DNA of 64,000 bases from Variovorax sp. Root411 (GTDB lineage: Bacteria > Pseudomonadota > Gammaproteobacteria > Burkholderiales > Burkholderiaceae_C), in NCBI RefSeq assembly GCF_001425205.1, contig NZ_LMDW01000001.1, positions 497,928 to 561,927 on the forward strand, given 5' to 3'. Made by a program: the position numbers and the translations under genes. Shown here one piece after another: positions 56,192-64,000 of this stretch. The stretch's first letter is position 1. Every line of letters begins with the position of its first letter. Below the pieces are notes generated by a model that searched no databases, had not been told where the DNA came from, and saw only the letters and a list, made by a program, of their open reading frames with translations.

Positions 56192-57351
56192 TGTCCTGTC
56201 CCGCAAATAACTGGCATTAATTCTGCATGTTGATGCGGTATCTTGGAGTCGGAGATACCGCGATGAGAACAGGCAGGCCGAAGGCAGAGTTGGTGTTGAG
56301 TGATGACGAGCGAGCGCAGTTGCAGTCGTTCGCACGTAGCCGCTCGTTGCCCGCCGCGTTGTGTAATCGCGCGGGCCTTGTATTGGCCAGCGCAGCGGGC
56401 GAGCCGAACAACGCGATCGCCGCACGGCTGAAGATGACCAAGCAGACGGTGGGCAAGTGGCGGACACGGTTCATCGAGCGACGCATCGCAGGCCTGTACG
56501 ACGACATGCGCCCGGGCAAGCCGCGCACGATCGACGACGAGCGCGTGGCGCACCTGATCAAGACCACGCTGCACACCAAGCCAGCCAACGGCTCGACGCA
56601 CTGGAGCGTACGCACGGTGGCCGCCGAGACAGGCATATCCAAGACCAGTGTGCAGCGCTACTTCCAACTCTTTGGCCTGCAGCCGCACCGCAGCGAGAGC
56701 TTCAAGCTGTCCAACGACCCGTTCTTCATCGAGAAGCTGCGCGATGTGGTCGGCCTGTATCTGAGTCCACCGGACAACGCGCTGGTCATCTGCGTGGACG
56801 AGAAGAGCCAGTGCCAGGCGCTGGAGCGCACGCAACCCATGCTGCCCATGGGCTTCGGCTATGTCGAGGGCTTCACCCACGACTACAAGCGCCATGGCAC
56901 AACCACGCTGTTCGCGGCGCTGAACGTGCTCAACGGTGCGGTGCTTGCGGCGTGCAAGCCGCGTCATCGGCATCAGGAGTTCCTGTCGTTCCTGCGTGAG
57001 ATCGACAAGGCCGTGCCGCCTGAGCTGGACATTCACTGCATCGTCGACAACTACGCCACCCACAGCCATCCGAAGATCAAGGCGTGGTTGGCGACTCGTC
57101 CGCGCTGGCACATGCATTTCATTCCGACCTACAGCTCCTGGCTCAATCAGGTCGAACGCTTCTTCGCCCTCATCACCGACAAGACCATCCGTCGCGGCTC
57201 ATTCTCCAGTGTCAAGCAGCTCGTGCAACGCATTGATCGCTTCGTCACCGCCTACAACACCGAATGCCAGCCCTTCAAGTGGACCGCTACCGCCGATTCG
57301 ATCCTTGAGAAGCTGCATCGACTTTGTTCACGTATCAGCGGGACAGGACAC
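56191..57351 (+). mobile_element. IS630 family insertion sequence, complete, 1161 bp
   Basis: Flanked by 14-bp perfect terminal inverted repeats (GTGTCCTGTCCCGC at 56191-56204 and its complement at 57338-57351) and by a TA target duplication (56189-56190 and 57352-57353), the IS630/Tc1 hallmark. It contains one transposase gene. Intact ends, duplicated target and an unbroken gene suggest recent, possibly active, insertion. Confidence 0.92.
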
Positions 57352-57354
57352 TAG
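56263..57354 (+). CDS. IS630 family transposase
   Basis: A 363-residue DDE transposase. The N-terminal helix-turn-helix region (about 25-110) carries FARSRSLPAALCNRAGLVLA and LKMTKQTVGKWRTRFIERRI. Catalytic triad: Asp in LVICVDEKSQCQ, Asp in IHCIVDNYATHSHPKI and Glu in SSWLNQVERFFALI. The ATG at 56263 has GGAG eight bases upstream; the frame is open earlier. Its stop TAG uses the duplicated TA target plus the first flanking host base, so the coding region runs one codon past the right terminal repeat. Confidence 0.95.
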   Translation: MRTGRPKAELVLSDDERAQLQSFARSRSLPAALCNRAGLVLASAAGEPNNAIAARLKMTKQTVGKWRTRFIERRIAGLYDDMRPGKPRTIDDERVAHLIKTTLHTKPANGSTHWSVRTVAAETGISKTSVQRYFQLFGLQPHRSESFKLSNDPFFIEKLRDVVGLYLSPPDNALVICVDEKSQCQALERTQPMLPMGFGYVEGFTHDYKRHGTTTLFAALNVLNGAVLAACKPRHRHQEFLSFLREIDKAVPPELDIHCIVDNYATHSHPKIKAWLATRPRWHMHFIPTYSSWLNQVERFFALITDKTIRRGSFSSVKQLVQRIDRFVTAYNTECQPFKWTATADSILEKLHRLCSRISGTGH

Positions 57355-57364
57355 CTGGGTTCCG

Positions 57365-58624
57365 TTACTCGGGAATGGCGGCCAGCGCCGCGCCGCCGCG
57401 CGCCCGGCCCAGCGTGCCGACGATCAGCGCGGCAATCAGCACCAGCACGCCGCTGAGCACCATCGCGCTGGAGATGCCGAAGCTGTCGACCGTCACGCCG
57501 CCGATCAGCGCGCCCGAGGCAATCGCCACCTGGAAGCCGCTCACCAGCAGGGCCTGGCCGGCTTCGGGTGCGTCGGGCACCGCTTCCATCATCCAGCCGG
57601 TGAGCGCCACCGGAATGAGGCCGAAGGCCACGCCCCAGATCACGACCACCACCGTGCCCGGCACGAAGCCGGAGCCGATCACGGTCGTCAGCAGCAGCGC
57701 CGTCGCAAGCATCAGCGCCGCCAGCAGGGTGGTGCCGCGCACGCTGCGCGCCACCAGGCTGCCGCCGACGAAAGTGCCGACGAAGCCCACCGCTCCGTAG
57801 ACCAGCAGCAGCGTCGAAACCGAGTTGGGCGCCAGGCCGAACACCTGCTGCAGCAGCGGCTTCAGGTAGGTGTAGGCCGCGAAGTGGCCGGCGATGAAGA
57901 ACAGCACCGCGAGCAGGCCGACCTGCGCCATGCGGCGCGTGAGCGGCGTCAGCAGGTCGCGCGCGCCGATGGCGCGCACCGGCGCAATCGCGGGCAGCAG
58001 CCACATCTGCACCAGCAGCACGAGCGCGGCGAGCGCACCGGTCACGGCGAACGAGGCGCGCCAGCCGAACAGCGTGCCGAGGAACGAGCCGGCCGGCACC
58101 CCGAGCACGGTGGCGGCCGACACGCCGGCGAGCACGTAAGACATGGCCCGCGCCTGCGAGGCATGCGGCACCAGCTGCGTGGCGGCGGCGGGCGCGAAGG
58201 TCCAGAAGCCGCCCACGCACAGGCCGAGCAGCAGGCGCGCGACCAGCATGGTGGCGAAGTTGGGAGCGAAGGCGGCGAGCAGGTTCGAGGCGATCAGCAG
58301 CGTGGTGAGCGCGATCAGCACGGTGCGGCGGTCGAGCTTGCCCGAGGCGACGATCAGCGCCGGGCCGGCAAAAGCGGCCAGCACGCCGGGCATCGTGACC
58401 ATCAGCCCGGCCGTGCCGTCGGACACGTCGAGCCCGCGCGCGATGTCGGTCAGCAGGCCGATGGGCATGAACTCGGTCGAGACCATGGCGAAGGTGCCGA
58501 CGGCGATGGAGCCGACGGCAAGCCATGCGGAGCGGGAAGCCGAGGCCGGTGCAGGTGCTTCCGCTGCCGCTGCCGCGCTCGCGAGCTCGTCGATGCAGGG
58601 GTTGCTGCTGGGTGAATTCATCAT
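57365..58624 (-). CDS. MFS transporter, drug:H+ antiporter-1 type
   Basis: A 419-residue inner-membrane protein with twelve helices after a polar N-terminus of about 30 residues. Family motifs are FAMVSTEFMPIGLLTDIARG in helix 1, ASGKLDRRTVLIALTT for the loop 2-3 motif and VLAGVSAATVLGVPAGSFLG for the antiporter motif C in helix 5. It resembles the AraJ/YdhP-type sugar or arabinose efflux and chloramphenicol-resistance group. Two adjacent ATGs (58624, 58621) are possible. Its stop lies ten bases from the right end of the IS element, so before that insertion it ended next to the LysR gene. Confidence 0.9.
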   Translation of the reverse strand: MMNSPSSNPCIDELASAAAAAEAPAPASASRSAWLAVGSIAVGTFAMVSTEFMPIGLLTDIARGLDVSDGTAGLMVTMPGVLAAFAGPALIVASGKLDRRTVLIALTTLLIASNLLAAFAPNFATMLVARLLLGLCVGGFWTFAPAAATQLVPHASQARAMSYVLAGVSAATVLGVPAGSFLGTLFGWRASFAVTGALAALVLLVQMWLLPAIAPVRAIGARDLLTPLTRRMAQVGLLAVLFFIAGHFAAYTYLKPLLQQVFGLAPNSVSTLLLVYGAVGFVGTFVGGSLVARSVRGTTLLAALMLATALLLTTVIGSGFVPGTVVVVIWGVAFGLIPVALTGWMMEAVPDAPEAGQALLVSGFQVAIASGALIGGVTVDSFGISSAMVLSGVLVLIAALIVGTLGRARGGAALAAIPE

Positions 58625-58799
58625 GGAATGCGGTCCTTGGAAGCATCGGCAATGAGCACGCCAATGCTGGTGAAGAGGCATTCGAGTGTGCGAGCGGTCG
58701 CGTGCGCGACAAAGGGGCCGGGGAGCAGTAGTCAGTTTCCCGAGGGCGAACAATCGGCCCTTTTGGCGGCTGTCGCCGTTCGGATGCTGACCGGCGCGG

Positions 58800-59348
58800 C
58801 TAGGCGAGCGCTCGCCGCAGCTGCAATATCCGGCCGTCCGCGATGAACGAATCGCTGATCAGCACACGAAAGACCGCACCCTGGGGGAAGCGCGGCCCCG
58901 CAATGGCCGGCGAGAGGAACTCGAGCTCCAGCGCTGCAGGCTTGCCGCGCTCCAGCGCATCGCCCGGAGGCACCACCCAGCGCGCCGAGAAGCCCTCCTT
59001 GTCGATCACCAGCGCGCAGCGGTATTCACCCGGCGCAAGCGGAATGTCCTGCGAGGGCAGGGCCGGCTTGCGGAAGGTGAGTTCGGCGAGCGCATGCGGC
59101 GCGAAGGCGCCCAGCATGTCGAAGCTGGGCGGCGTCACGGCCACGGGCGGCGGCGCCCGTCGCGGCCGCTTGCCGATGAGCCACGCGATGACGTTGCCGA
59201 TGATCGGCACCCACAGCACCATCAGCAGCGTACCGATGTCGCGTGTGGTCGTGCCGGGCGTCGCATAGTGCCGCACGAGCCCCCCGCCGACTGCCACGCA
59301 CAGCAGGATGATGACGATGAGCTTGCGGCGGAACTGGATGGTGGTCAT
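58800..59348 (-). CDS. Hypothetical membrane protein, 182 aa
   Basis: Two N-terminal hydrophobic helices (FRRKLIVIILLCVAVGGGLV and LLMVLWVPIIGNVIAWLIG), a short basic proline-rich linker (KRPRRAPPPVAV) and a beta-rich C-terminal domain (about 80-182; GEYRCALVIDKEGFSARWVV, AVFRVLISDSFIADGRILQL). No family recognised. It is 42 bases downstream of the glucan synthase stop on the same strand and could be cotranscribed with it, perhaps serving envelope glucan metabolism; that link is only positional. Confidence 0.75.
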   Translation of the reverse strand: MTTIQFRRKLIVIILLCVAVGGGLVRHYATPGTTTRDIGTLLMVLWVPIIGNVIAWLIGKRPRRAPPPVAVTPPSFDMLGAFAPHALAELTFRKPALPSQDIPLAPGEYRCALVIDKEGFSARWVVPPGDALERGKPAALELEFLSPAIAGPRFPQGAVFRVLISDSFIADGRILQLRRALA

Positions 59349-59390
59349 GAAGGTGTGGGTGAGCGTGCGGGTGAATCTGGCCCGCGGACC

Positions 59391-62300
59391 TTAACCCCGA
59401 TTCGCCACGCGCAGCACCGCATCCGCCGGCAACGCCTGCCAGTCGACCCACTCGCCGGCCGCCGCATGGTGCGTGGGCGTCGCCGCGGCCTCGGGCGTGC
59501 CCCACTGCAGCATGAGGCTGCGCTCGCCGAGGCGAAGTGCGATCTCGAAGCCCGGCCAGTGCGCGGGCACGCGCGGCGTCAGCGAAAGCTTGCGGCCCTT
59601 CACGTCGAGGCCCAGCAGCGTTTCGACGGCGGCGCGGTGCAGCCACGCGGCCGAGCCGGTATACCAGCTCCAGCCGCCGCGGCCGACGTACGGCGCGGCG
59701 CCGTAGATGTCGCCGGCCATCACATAGGGCTCCAGTTCGTAGGCGGGCCCGCGCTGCGGATGCTGCGTGCGGTGCGCCGGGCTCAGGCCCTCGAAGCTGC
59801 GCCACGCCGCTTCGTTGTCGCCATGCAGCGCCTGCGCCATCAGTGCCCACACCGCGGCATGCGAATACTGCCCGCCGTTTTCGCGCACGCCCGGCGGATA
59901 CGCCTGGATGTAGCCCGGGTTGTTGGTCGAGTTGGCGAACGGCGGCGTAAGCAGGCGCAGCAGGCCGGCCGGCTCGTCGTGCAGGTGCTTCTCGACGGCG
60001 GCCATCGCCGGGCCCGTGTGGGCCTCGTCCGATGCGCCCGAGAGCACCGACCAGGCCTGCGCGATCAGGTCGATGCGGCACTCGTCGTTGGCCGACGAGC
60101 CGAGCGGCGCACCGTTGTCGAAGAAGGCGCGGCGGAACCAGCCGCCGTCCCAGCCCGCGCCGTGCAGCGCGGCGATCCAGCCGCGCCGTGCTTCGGTCCA
60201 GCGGGCCGCGCGCTCGTGTTCGCCGCGCGCCTCGGCGATGGGCGCGTAGTGCTCGACCACGCTGCAAAGGAACCACGCGAGCCAGACCGATTCGCCGCGG
60301 CCTTCGTGGCCGACGCGGTTCATGCCGTCGTTCCAGTCGCCCGTGCCCATCAGCGGCAGGCCGTGCACGCCGGTCTTCAGGCTGCGGTCGATGGCGCGCG
60401 CGCCGTGGTCGAACACCGTGGCCGTGCGCCCGCTGTTCTGCGGCGCGTAGTAGGCGTCTTCGGCGCCCTCGGGAATGGCGGGGCCTTCGATGAAGCCGAC
60501 CACCTCGTCGAGCAGCGATGAATCCCCCGTCACCTCGACGTAGTGCGCCGTCGCAAAAGGCAGCCACAGCAGGTCGTCGGAGAAATGCGTGCGCACGCCC
60601 GCGCCGCCGGGCATGTGCCACCAGTGCTGCACGTCGCCCTCGGGGAACTGGCGCGCGGCATTGACGAGGATCTGCTCGCGCAGCCGCGCCGGATCGGTGA
60701 GCGCGAAGGACATGGCGTCCTGCAATTGGTCGCGAAAGCCGAAGGCGCCGCCGGCCTGGTAGAAGCCGGCCTTCGACCAGAGCCGGCAGGCCAGCGTCTG
60801 GTAGACGAGCCAGCGGTTGACCATGGCATCGAACAGCGGATCGGGCGTGCGCACCGTGAGGCGGCCCAGCAGCTCGTTCCAGAAGCCTCGCACCTGGGCC
60901 AGCGCCTCGGGCACGTCGCGCTGCCGCCAGCGGCTGGCGAGCGCCAGCGCCGCATCGGCGTCGCCGGCATGGCCCAGCACGAAAGTGAAGGTGGCGGTCT
61001 GGCCCGCGTCGACGACCAACTCGCCGCCGATGGCCGCGCAGGCATCGAGCCCGCTGCCCGCGCGCCGTGCGAGCGTGTCGGGCACTTCCACGATGCCATG
61101 TCCGTCGAAGAACTCGTTGCGGTCGCAGGTCCACTGCGTGGAACCCGGCAATCCGGCCAGCAGCAGGAAGGCCGTGGTGCCGCCGAAGCCGGTGCTCGAT
61201 TCGCGCTGCTGGCCGAACACCGCGGGCTGGTCTTCCGGCTTCCAGCAGTGCACGGTGCGCCGTTCGCCGCGCGCGGCGCCGAGCTGCCACTCGACCATGC
61301 CGAGCGCGCGCAGGCGCCGCTGGCTGGAGCCCTCGTTGTGCACGCGCACGTGCACCAGCTTGGCGGCGTCGTCGCGGTCCGCGAAGAAGGTGGTCGCCAG
61401 CGCCAGGTTCCGCTGCATGCATTCGAAGACCGTGTAGCCCTGGCCGTGCCGCACGCGGTGGCGAACGCCGTTGGGGCCGCTCGCGCCCTGGCCGGCAGGC
61501 GTGAGCGGCAGCAGCTCGCGCGTGGCAAGGTCCTGCAGCAGGTAGTGCTCGAAGGCCGGGTCCTGCACCGGGTCATTCGACCACGGCGTGACCTGGTGCA
61601 TGCGGCTGTTGCCGGCCCAGGTGAAGCCGGTGCCCCACTCGGACACCTGAAAGCCGAAGTTGGCGTTCGCGATCACGTTGATCCAGGGGCGCGGCGTGCG
61701 GTTGCCGAGGCCGACCTCGAAGCGGAACTCGCCGCTCTGCGCGTCGAAGCCGGTGGCGGGCGCAGGCATCGGGGTGGCCTGCGGCGGCGGCGCCGCGGCG
61801 GAGTGCGCCAGCAGGGGCGTGCGCTGCGGCCCCGGCGCGCTGCTGCCGTCGGCAATGGCGGGGTTGCGCGCTTCATGCAGCGCCGCCACCTGCAGTTCGA
61901 GCGAGCGCCCGTCGGCCGTGAACACCACGCGCGCGATGGTGGAGAACGCGGCCTTTTCCGAAGGCGCCACCTCGTGGTCGCGCAGCAGGTAGAAGCCGGC
62001 CGTGTCGTTGCGCGGAAAGCTGTTCTGCGTCTGCTGCTGCACACGCGTGCGCAGCATCTCGATCTCGCGCTGCAGCGGCATCAGGTAGGAGTTGGGCTCG
62101 CTGTTGAGCACCACCAGGTCGCAGGCCACGCCGCCGAAGCCCCACCACGGCTGCGCGCGCAGCAAAGTGTTGATCAGCCCCATGCCGTTCATCGAATGGA
62201 TGTAGACCAGCACGATGGGCTTGTCGCCCGAGATGCCGAAGCGCCAGATCTGCCGCAGGTCGATGAGCCCGCGGTCCTTCATCACGCGGGGCGTGGTGTA

Positions 62301-64000
62301 GGTGAGGATGGTCGTCAGGTCCTGCAGCGCGAGGTTCTGCGCGGGCGCGATGCTCAGGTCGCGCAGCCGCACCTGCGCCAGCGTGGCGGCCATGCGCGTG
62401 GCGCGCTCGACGTGCATCGGCTGCATATAGCGGTCGATGCTGGGCATCAGCGCCTCGATGCTTTCGTCGGCGGCGGTCGCGAAGCTCAGGCGCGCGGTGG
62501 TGCCCGGCGCGATCGACAGGCGCACGCGCAGGCAGGCGATGGGGTCGAGGCCGTTCACCGGCGTGCCGTTGACGTTCAGCGGCTGCGCATCGAGCGCGGG
62601 GCTCGCCAGCGAGCGATTGCGGCCGATGAAGGCGCGGCGGTCGGTCATGCAGTCGATCGAGAGCACGTGCGCATCGACCGAGGCGACGAAGTGCGCGGCG
62701 GCCACCACCGGGTCGCCGTGCAGGCGGGGCGTGCGCGACAGCAGCAGCGCGCGCCACGCGGGCTCCCAGCGCGATTCGACGAACAGGTTGGCGAAGGCCG
62801 GATGCGCCTCGTCGGCCTTGGGGTTCGACAGCACCGGCTCGAAGTAGGAAATGAGTTCGAGCGTGCGCGTCTCGTCGCCGGAGTTGTGCAGAGCGATGTT
62901 GCGCAGCTCGGTGTCGTCCTCGGGGCTGATGAGCACCGTGGTGCGCACCTGCAGGCCGGGGCCGGCCGCGTCGAACTGCACCTGGTCCGCGAGGAAGCGG
63001 GTGCGGTAGGTCCAGTCGGCGCCGGGCGCGGGCAGGGCGGTGAGCGAGGTGAGCTCGCGCTGCCCGCCTTCATCTTCATCGCGCAGGTAGAAGAAGGTGC
63101 CGTGGTCGTCGCGCAGCGGGTCGTCGCGCCAGCGGGTCACGTTGAACGAATGCCAGCGGCTCACGCCCGCGCCGTTGGCGCGCAGCGCCACCGTGTAGCG
63201 CCCGTTCGAGAGCAGGTGCGTGGGCTGGAAGCCGGCCGCCATCGGATCGACCACGCGCGGCTGGAACAGCGGCGCCAGTTCGGTCTGGCTGGGTTCGGGT
63301 GGCGTGCGCGGGTCGGCGCTGCCGATGATCTGCCGCGGCGTGCGCTCGTGCAGCAGCGACTCGTGGGCCTGCACCAGCGCCGCACTGCCGAACCAGCGGC
63401 GCGGTGCTTCGGCGCACAGCACGTGGCACAGCGCGACCAGCGACATGCCCTGGTGATGCGCCATGAAGTTGCGCACCACGGTGAAGTCCTGGCCTTCGGC
63501 CTGGCGCGAGGCGGTGAAGTCCAGCGCGTCGTGAAAGCCGAACTCGCCGCGGGCACCGAGCGATTCGAGCAGTTCGAGATTGACCACCGCCGCGGCCGGC
63601 GCGAGCACCGCGGCCATTGCGCTCGCATAGGGCGCGACCACGCGGTCGGCGGGCGGCGTGCGGCGCAGCGCGAGGCGCGGCACGCCGAAGGGCGAGTACT
63701 GGTAGGCCAGCGAGTGGTCCTGCGCGAAGTAGGCCGACTCCGAGACGCCCCACGGCAGGTCCTGCGCGCGGCCGAAGGCCTGCTGCTCGGCGATGGCGGC
63801 GGTGTTGGCCACCTGCAGCAGGCCGTCCTCGGGCTCCGGCATCACGAGCGCCGGCATCAGGTACTCGAACATCGAGCCCGACCACGACTTGAGGCTCGTC
63901 TGGCGACCCACCAGCAGGAACGGCCGGCCCAGGGCCATCCAGTGGCGCCGCGGCACGTCGCCCTTGGCGATGGCAAGAAAGCTCAGCAGGCGCGCCTCGG
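59391..64000 (-). CDS. ndvB: Cyclic beta-1,2-glucan synthase, C-terminal part (5' end outside the window)
   Basis: About 1536 C-terminal residues of an NdvB/Cgs-type protein (full enzymes are about 2800); the frame remains open to the window edge. Seen are the end of the glucoamylase-like domain (RQTSLKSWSGSMFEYLMPAL, NFMAHHQGMSLVALCHVL), two carbohydrate-binding/supersandwich modules and the GH94-like phosphorylase barrel with GTGDWNDGMN (near 60321-60347) and NSTNNPGYIQAYPPGVREN. NdvB makes and cyclises beta-1,2-glucan at the inner membrane; the GH94 part controls chain length. The missing N-terminal glycosyltransferase must lie to the right. Downstream is an unknown membrane protein gene. 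Confidence 0.93.
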   Translation of the reverse strand, partial: EARLLSFLAIAKGDVPRRHWMALGRPFLLVGRQTSLKSWSGSMFEYLMPALVMPEPEDGLLQVANTAAIAEQQAFGRAQDLPWGVSESAYFAQDHSLAYQYSPFGVPRLALRRTPPADRVVAPYASAMAAVLAPAAAVVNLELLESLGARGEFGFHDALDFTASRQAEGQDFTVVRNFMAHHQGMSLVALCHVLCAEAPRRWFGSAALVQAHESLLHERTPRQIIGSADPRTPPEPSQTELAPLFQPRVVDPMAAGFQPTHLLSNGRYTVALRANGAGVSRWHSFNVTRWRDDPLRDDHGTFFYLRDEDEGGQRELTSLTALPAPGADWTYRTRFLADQVQFDAAGPGLQVRTTVLISPEDDTELRNIALHNSGDETRTLELISYFEPVLSNPKADEAHPAFANLFVESRWEPAWRALLLSRTPRLHGDPVVAAAHFVASVDAHVLSIDCMTDRRAFIGRNRSLASPALDAQPLNVNGTPVNGLDPIACLRVRLSIAPGTTARLSFATAADESIEALMPSIDRYMQPMHVERATRMAATLAQVRLRDLSIAPAQNLALQDLTTILTYTTPRVMKDRGLIDLRQIWRFGISGDKPIVLVYIHSMNGMGLINTLLRAQPWWGFGGVACDLVVLNSEPNSYLMPLQREIEMLRTRVQQQTQNSFPRNDTAGFYLLRDHEVAPSEKAAFSTIARVVFTADGRSLELQVAALHEARNPAIADGSSAPGPQRTPLLAHSAAAPPPQATPMPAPATGFDAQSGEFRFEVGLGNRTPRPWINVIANANFGFQVSEWGTGFTWAGNSRMHQVTPWSNDPVQDPAFEHYLLQDLATRELLPLTPAGQGASGPNGVRHRVRHGQGYTVFECMQRNLALATTFFADRDDAAKLVHVRVHNEGSSQRRLRALGMVEWQLGAARGERRTVHCWKPEDQPAVFGQQRESSTGFGGTTAFLLLAGLPGSTQWTCDRNEFFDGHGIVEVPDTLARRAGSGLDACAAIGGELVVDAGQTATFTFVLGHAGDADAALALASRWRQRDVPEALAQVRGFWNELLGRLTVRTPDPLFDAMVNRWLVYQTLACRLWSKAGFYQAGGAFGFRDQLQDAMSFALTDPARLREQILVNAARQFPEGDVQHWWHMPGGAGVRTHFSDDLLWLPFATAHYVEVTGDSSLLDEVVGFIEGPAIPEGAEDAYYAPQNSGRTATVFDHGARAIDRSLKTGVHGLPLMGTGDWNDGMNRVGHEGRGESVWLAWFLCSVVEHYAPIAEARGEHERAARWTEARRGWIAALHGAGWDGGWFRRAFFDNGAPLGSSANDECRIDLIAQAWSVLSGASDEAHTGPAMAAVEKHLHDEPAGLLRLLTPPFANSTNNPGYIQAYPPGVRENGGQYSHAAVWALMAQALHGDNEAAWRSFEGLSPAHRTQHPQRGPAYELEPYVMAGDIYGAAPYVGRGGWSWYTGSAAWLHRAAVETLLGLDVKGRKLSLTPRVPAHWPGFEIALRLGERSLMLQWGTPEAAATPTHHAAAGEWVDWQALPADAVLRVANRG

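Overview
The window is high-GC, densely packed bacterial chromosome. Its gene content points to a betaproteobacterium of the Comamonadaceae, most like Variovorax: many one-gene regulators beside small catabolic units, an argH-algZ-algR type junction, monomeric isocitrate dehydrogenase, cyanase, cyclic glucan synthase, and the GC-rich palindromic repeats common in that group. This is inference from gene content; no database comparison was run. No rRNA, tRNA, CRISPR array or prophage was seen. The only complete mobile element is one IS630-type insertion sequence.

Layout. 0-5 kb: small regulator/target pairs (an AraC/GlxA-type regulator beside a SLAC1-type transporter; a MerR regulator beside a methyltransferase whose promoter has the MerR-type 19-bp spacer). 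5-13 kb: an IclR regulator divergent from a seven-gene operon for uptake and oxidation of L-fucose or a close relative (lactonase, ribose-type ABC importer, fuconate dehydratase, SDR dehydrogenase, mutarotase). 13-26 kb: L-lactate dehydrogenase with its LysR regulator, a TetR/NTF2-like pair around a perfect palindrome, cyanase, two SDR/nucleotide-type enzymes, monomeric isocitrate dehydrogenase, an orphan ABC ATPase and a GntR-MFS operon. 26-43 kb: a cell-envelope block with pbpC (penicillin-binding protein 1C) at one end and a giant thioester alpha-2-macroglobulin at the other. Between them lies an exopolysaccharide operon made of a HlyD-type protein, a secreted glycosidase-like protein, and a cellulose-synthase-like GT2/PilZ protein fused in frame to an entire outer-membrane efflux lipoprotein. 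43-50 kb: an OpgC-type membrane acyltransferase, an ECF sigma/anti-sigma/SGNH hydrolase operon, two unrecognised membrane proteins and a rhomboid protease. 50-55 kb: argH divergent from a LytS/LytTR (algZ/algR-like) two-component pair coupled to an AI-2E family transporter. 55-64 kb: a GNAT/LysR/MFS group interrupted by the IS630 element, then the C-terminal half of a cyclic beta-1,2-glucan synthase that runs off the right edge.

How the genes work together. The fucose genes read as one inducible operon starting from a recognisable sigma70 promoter. Its expected end products are pyruvate and L-lactate, and an L-lactate dehydrogenase gene lies just downstream. The 26-43 kb block combines peptidoglycan repair/defence functions (PBP1C and alpha-2-macroglobulin, often genetic neighbours) with a possibly c-di-GMP-controlled polysaccharide synthesis and export machine. 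The GT2-outer membrane factor fusion is the most unusual object in the window.
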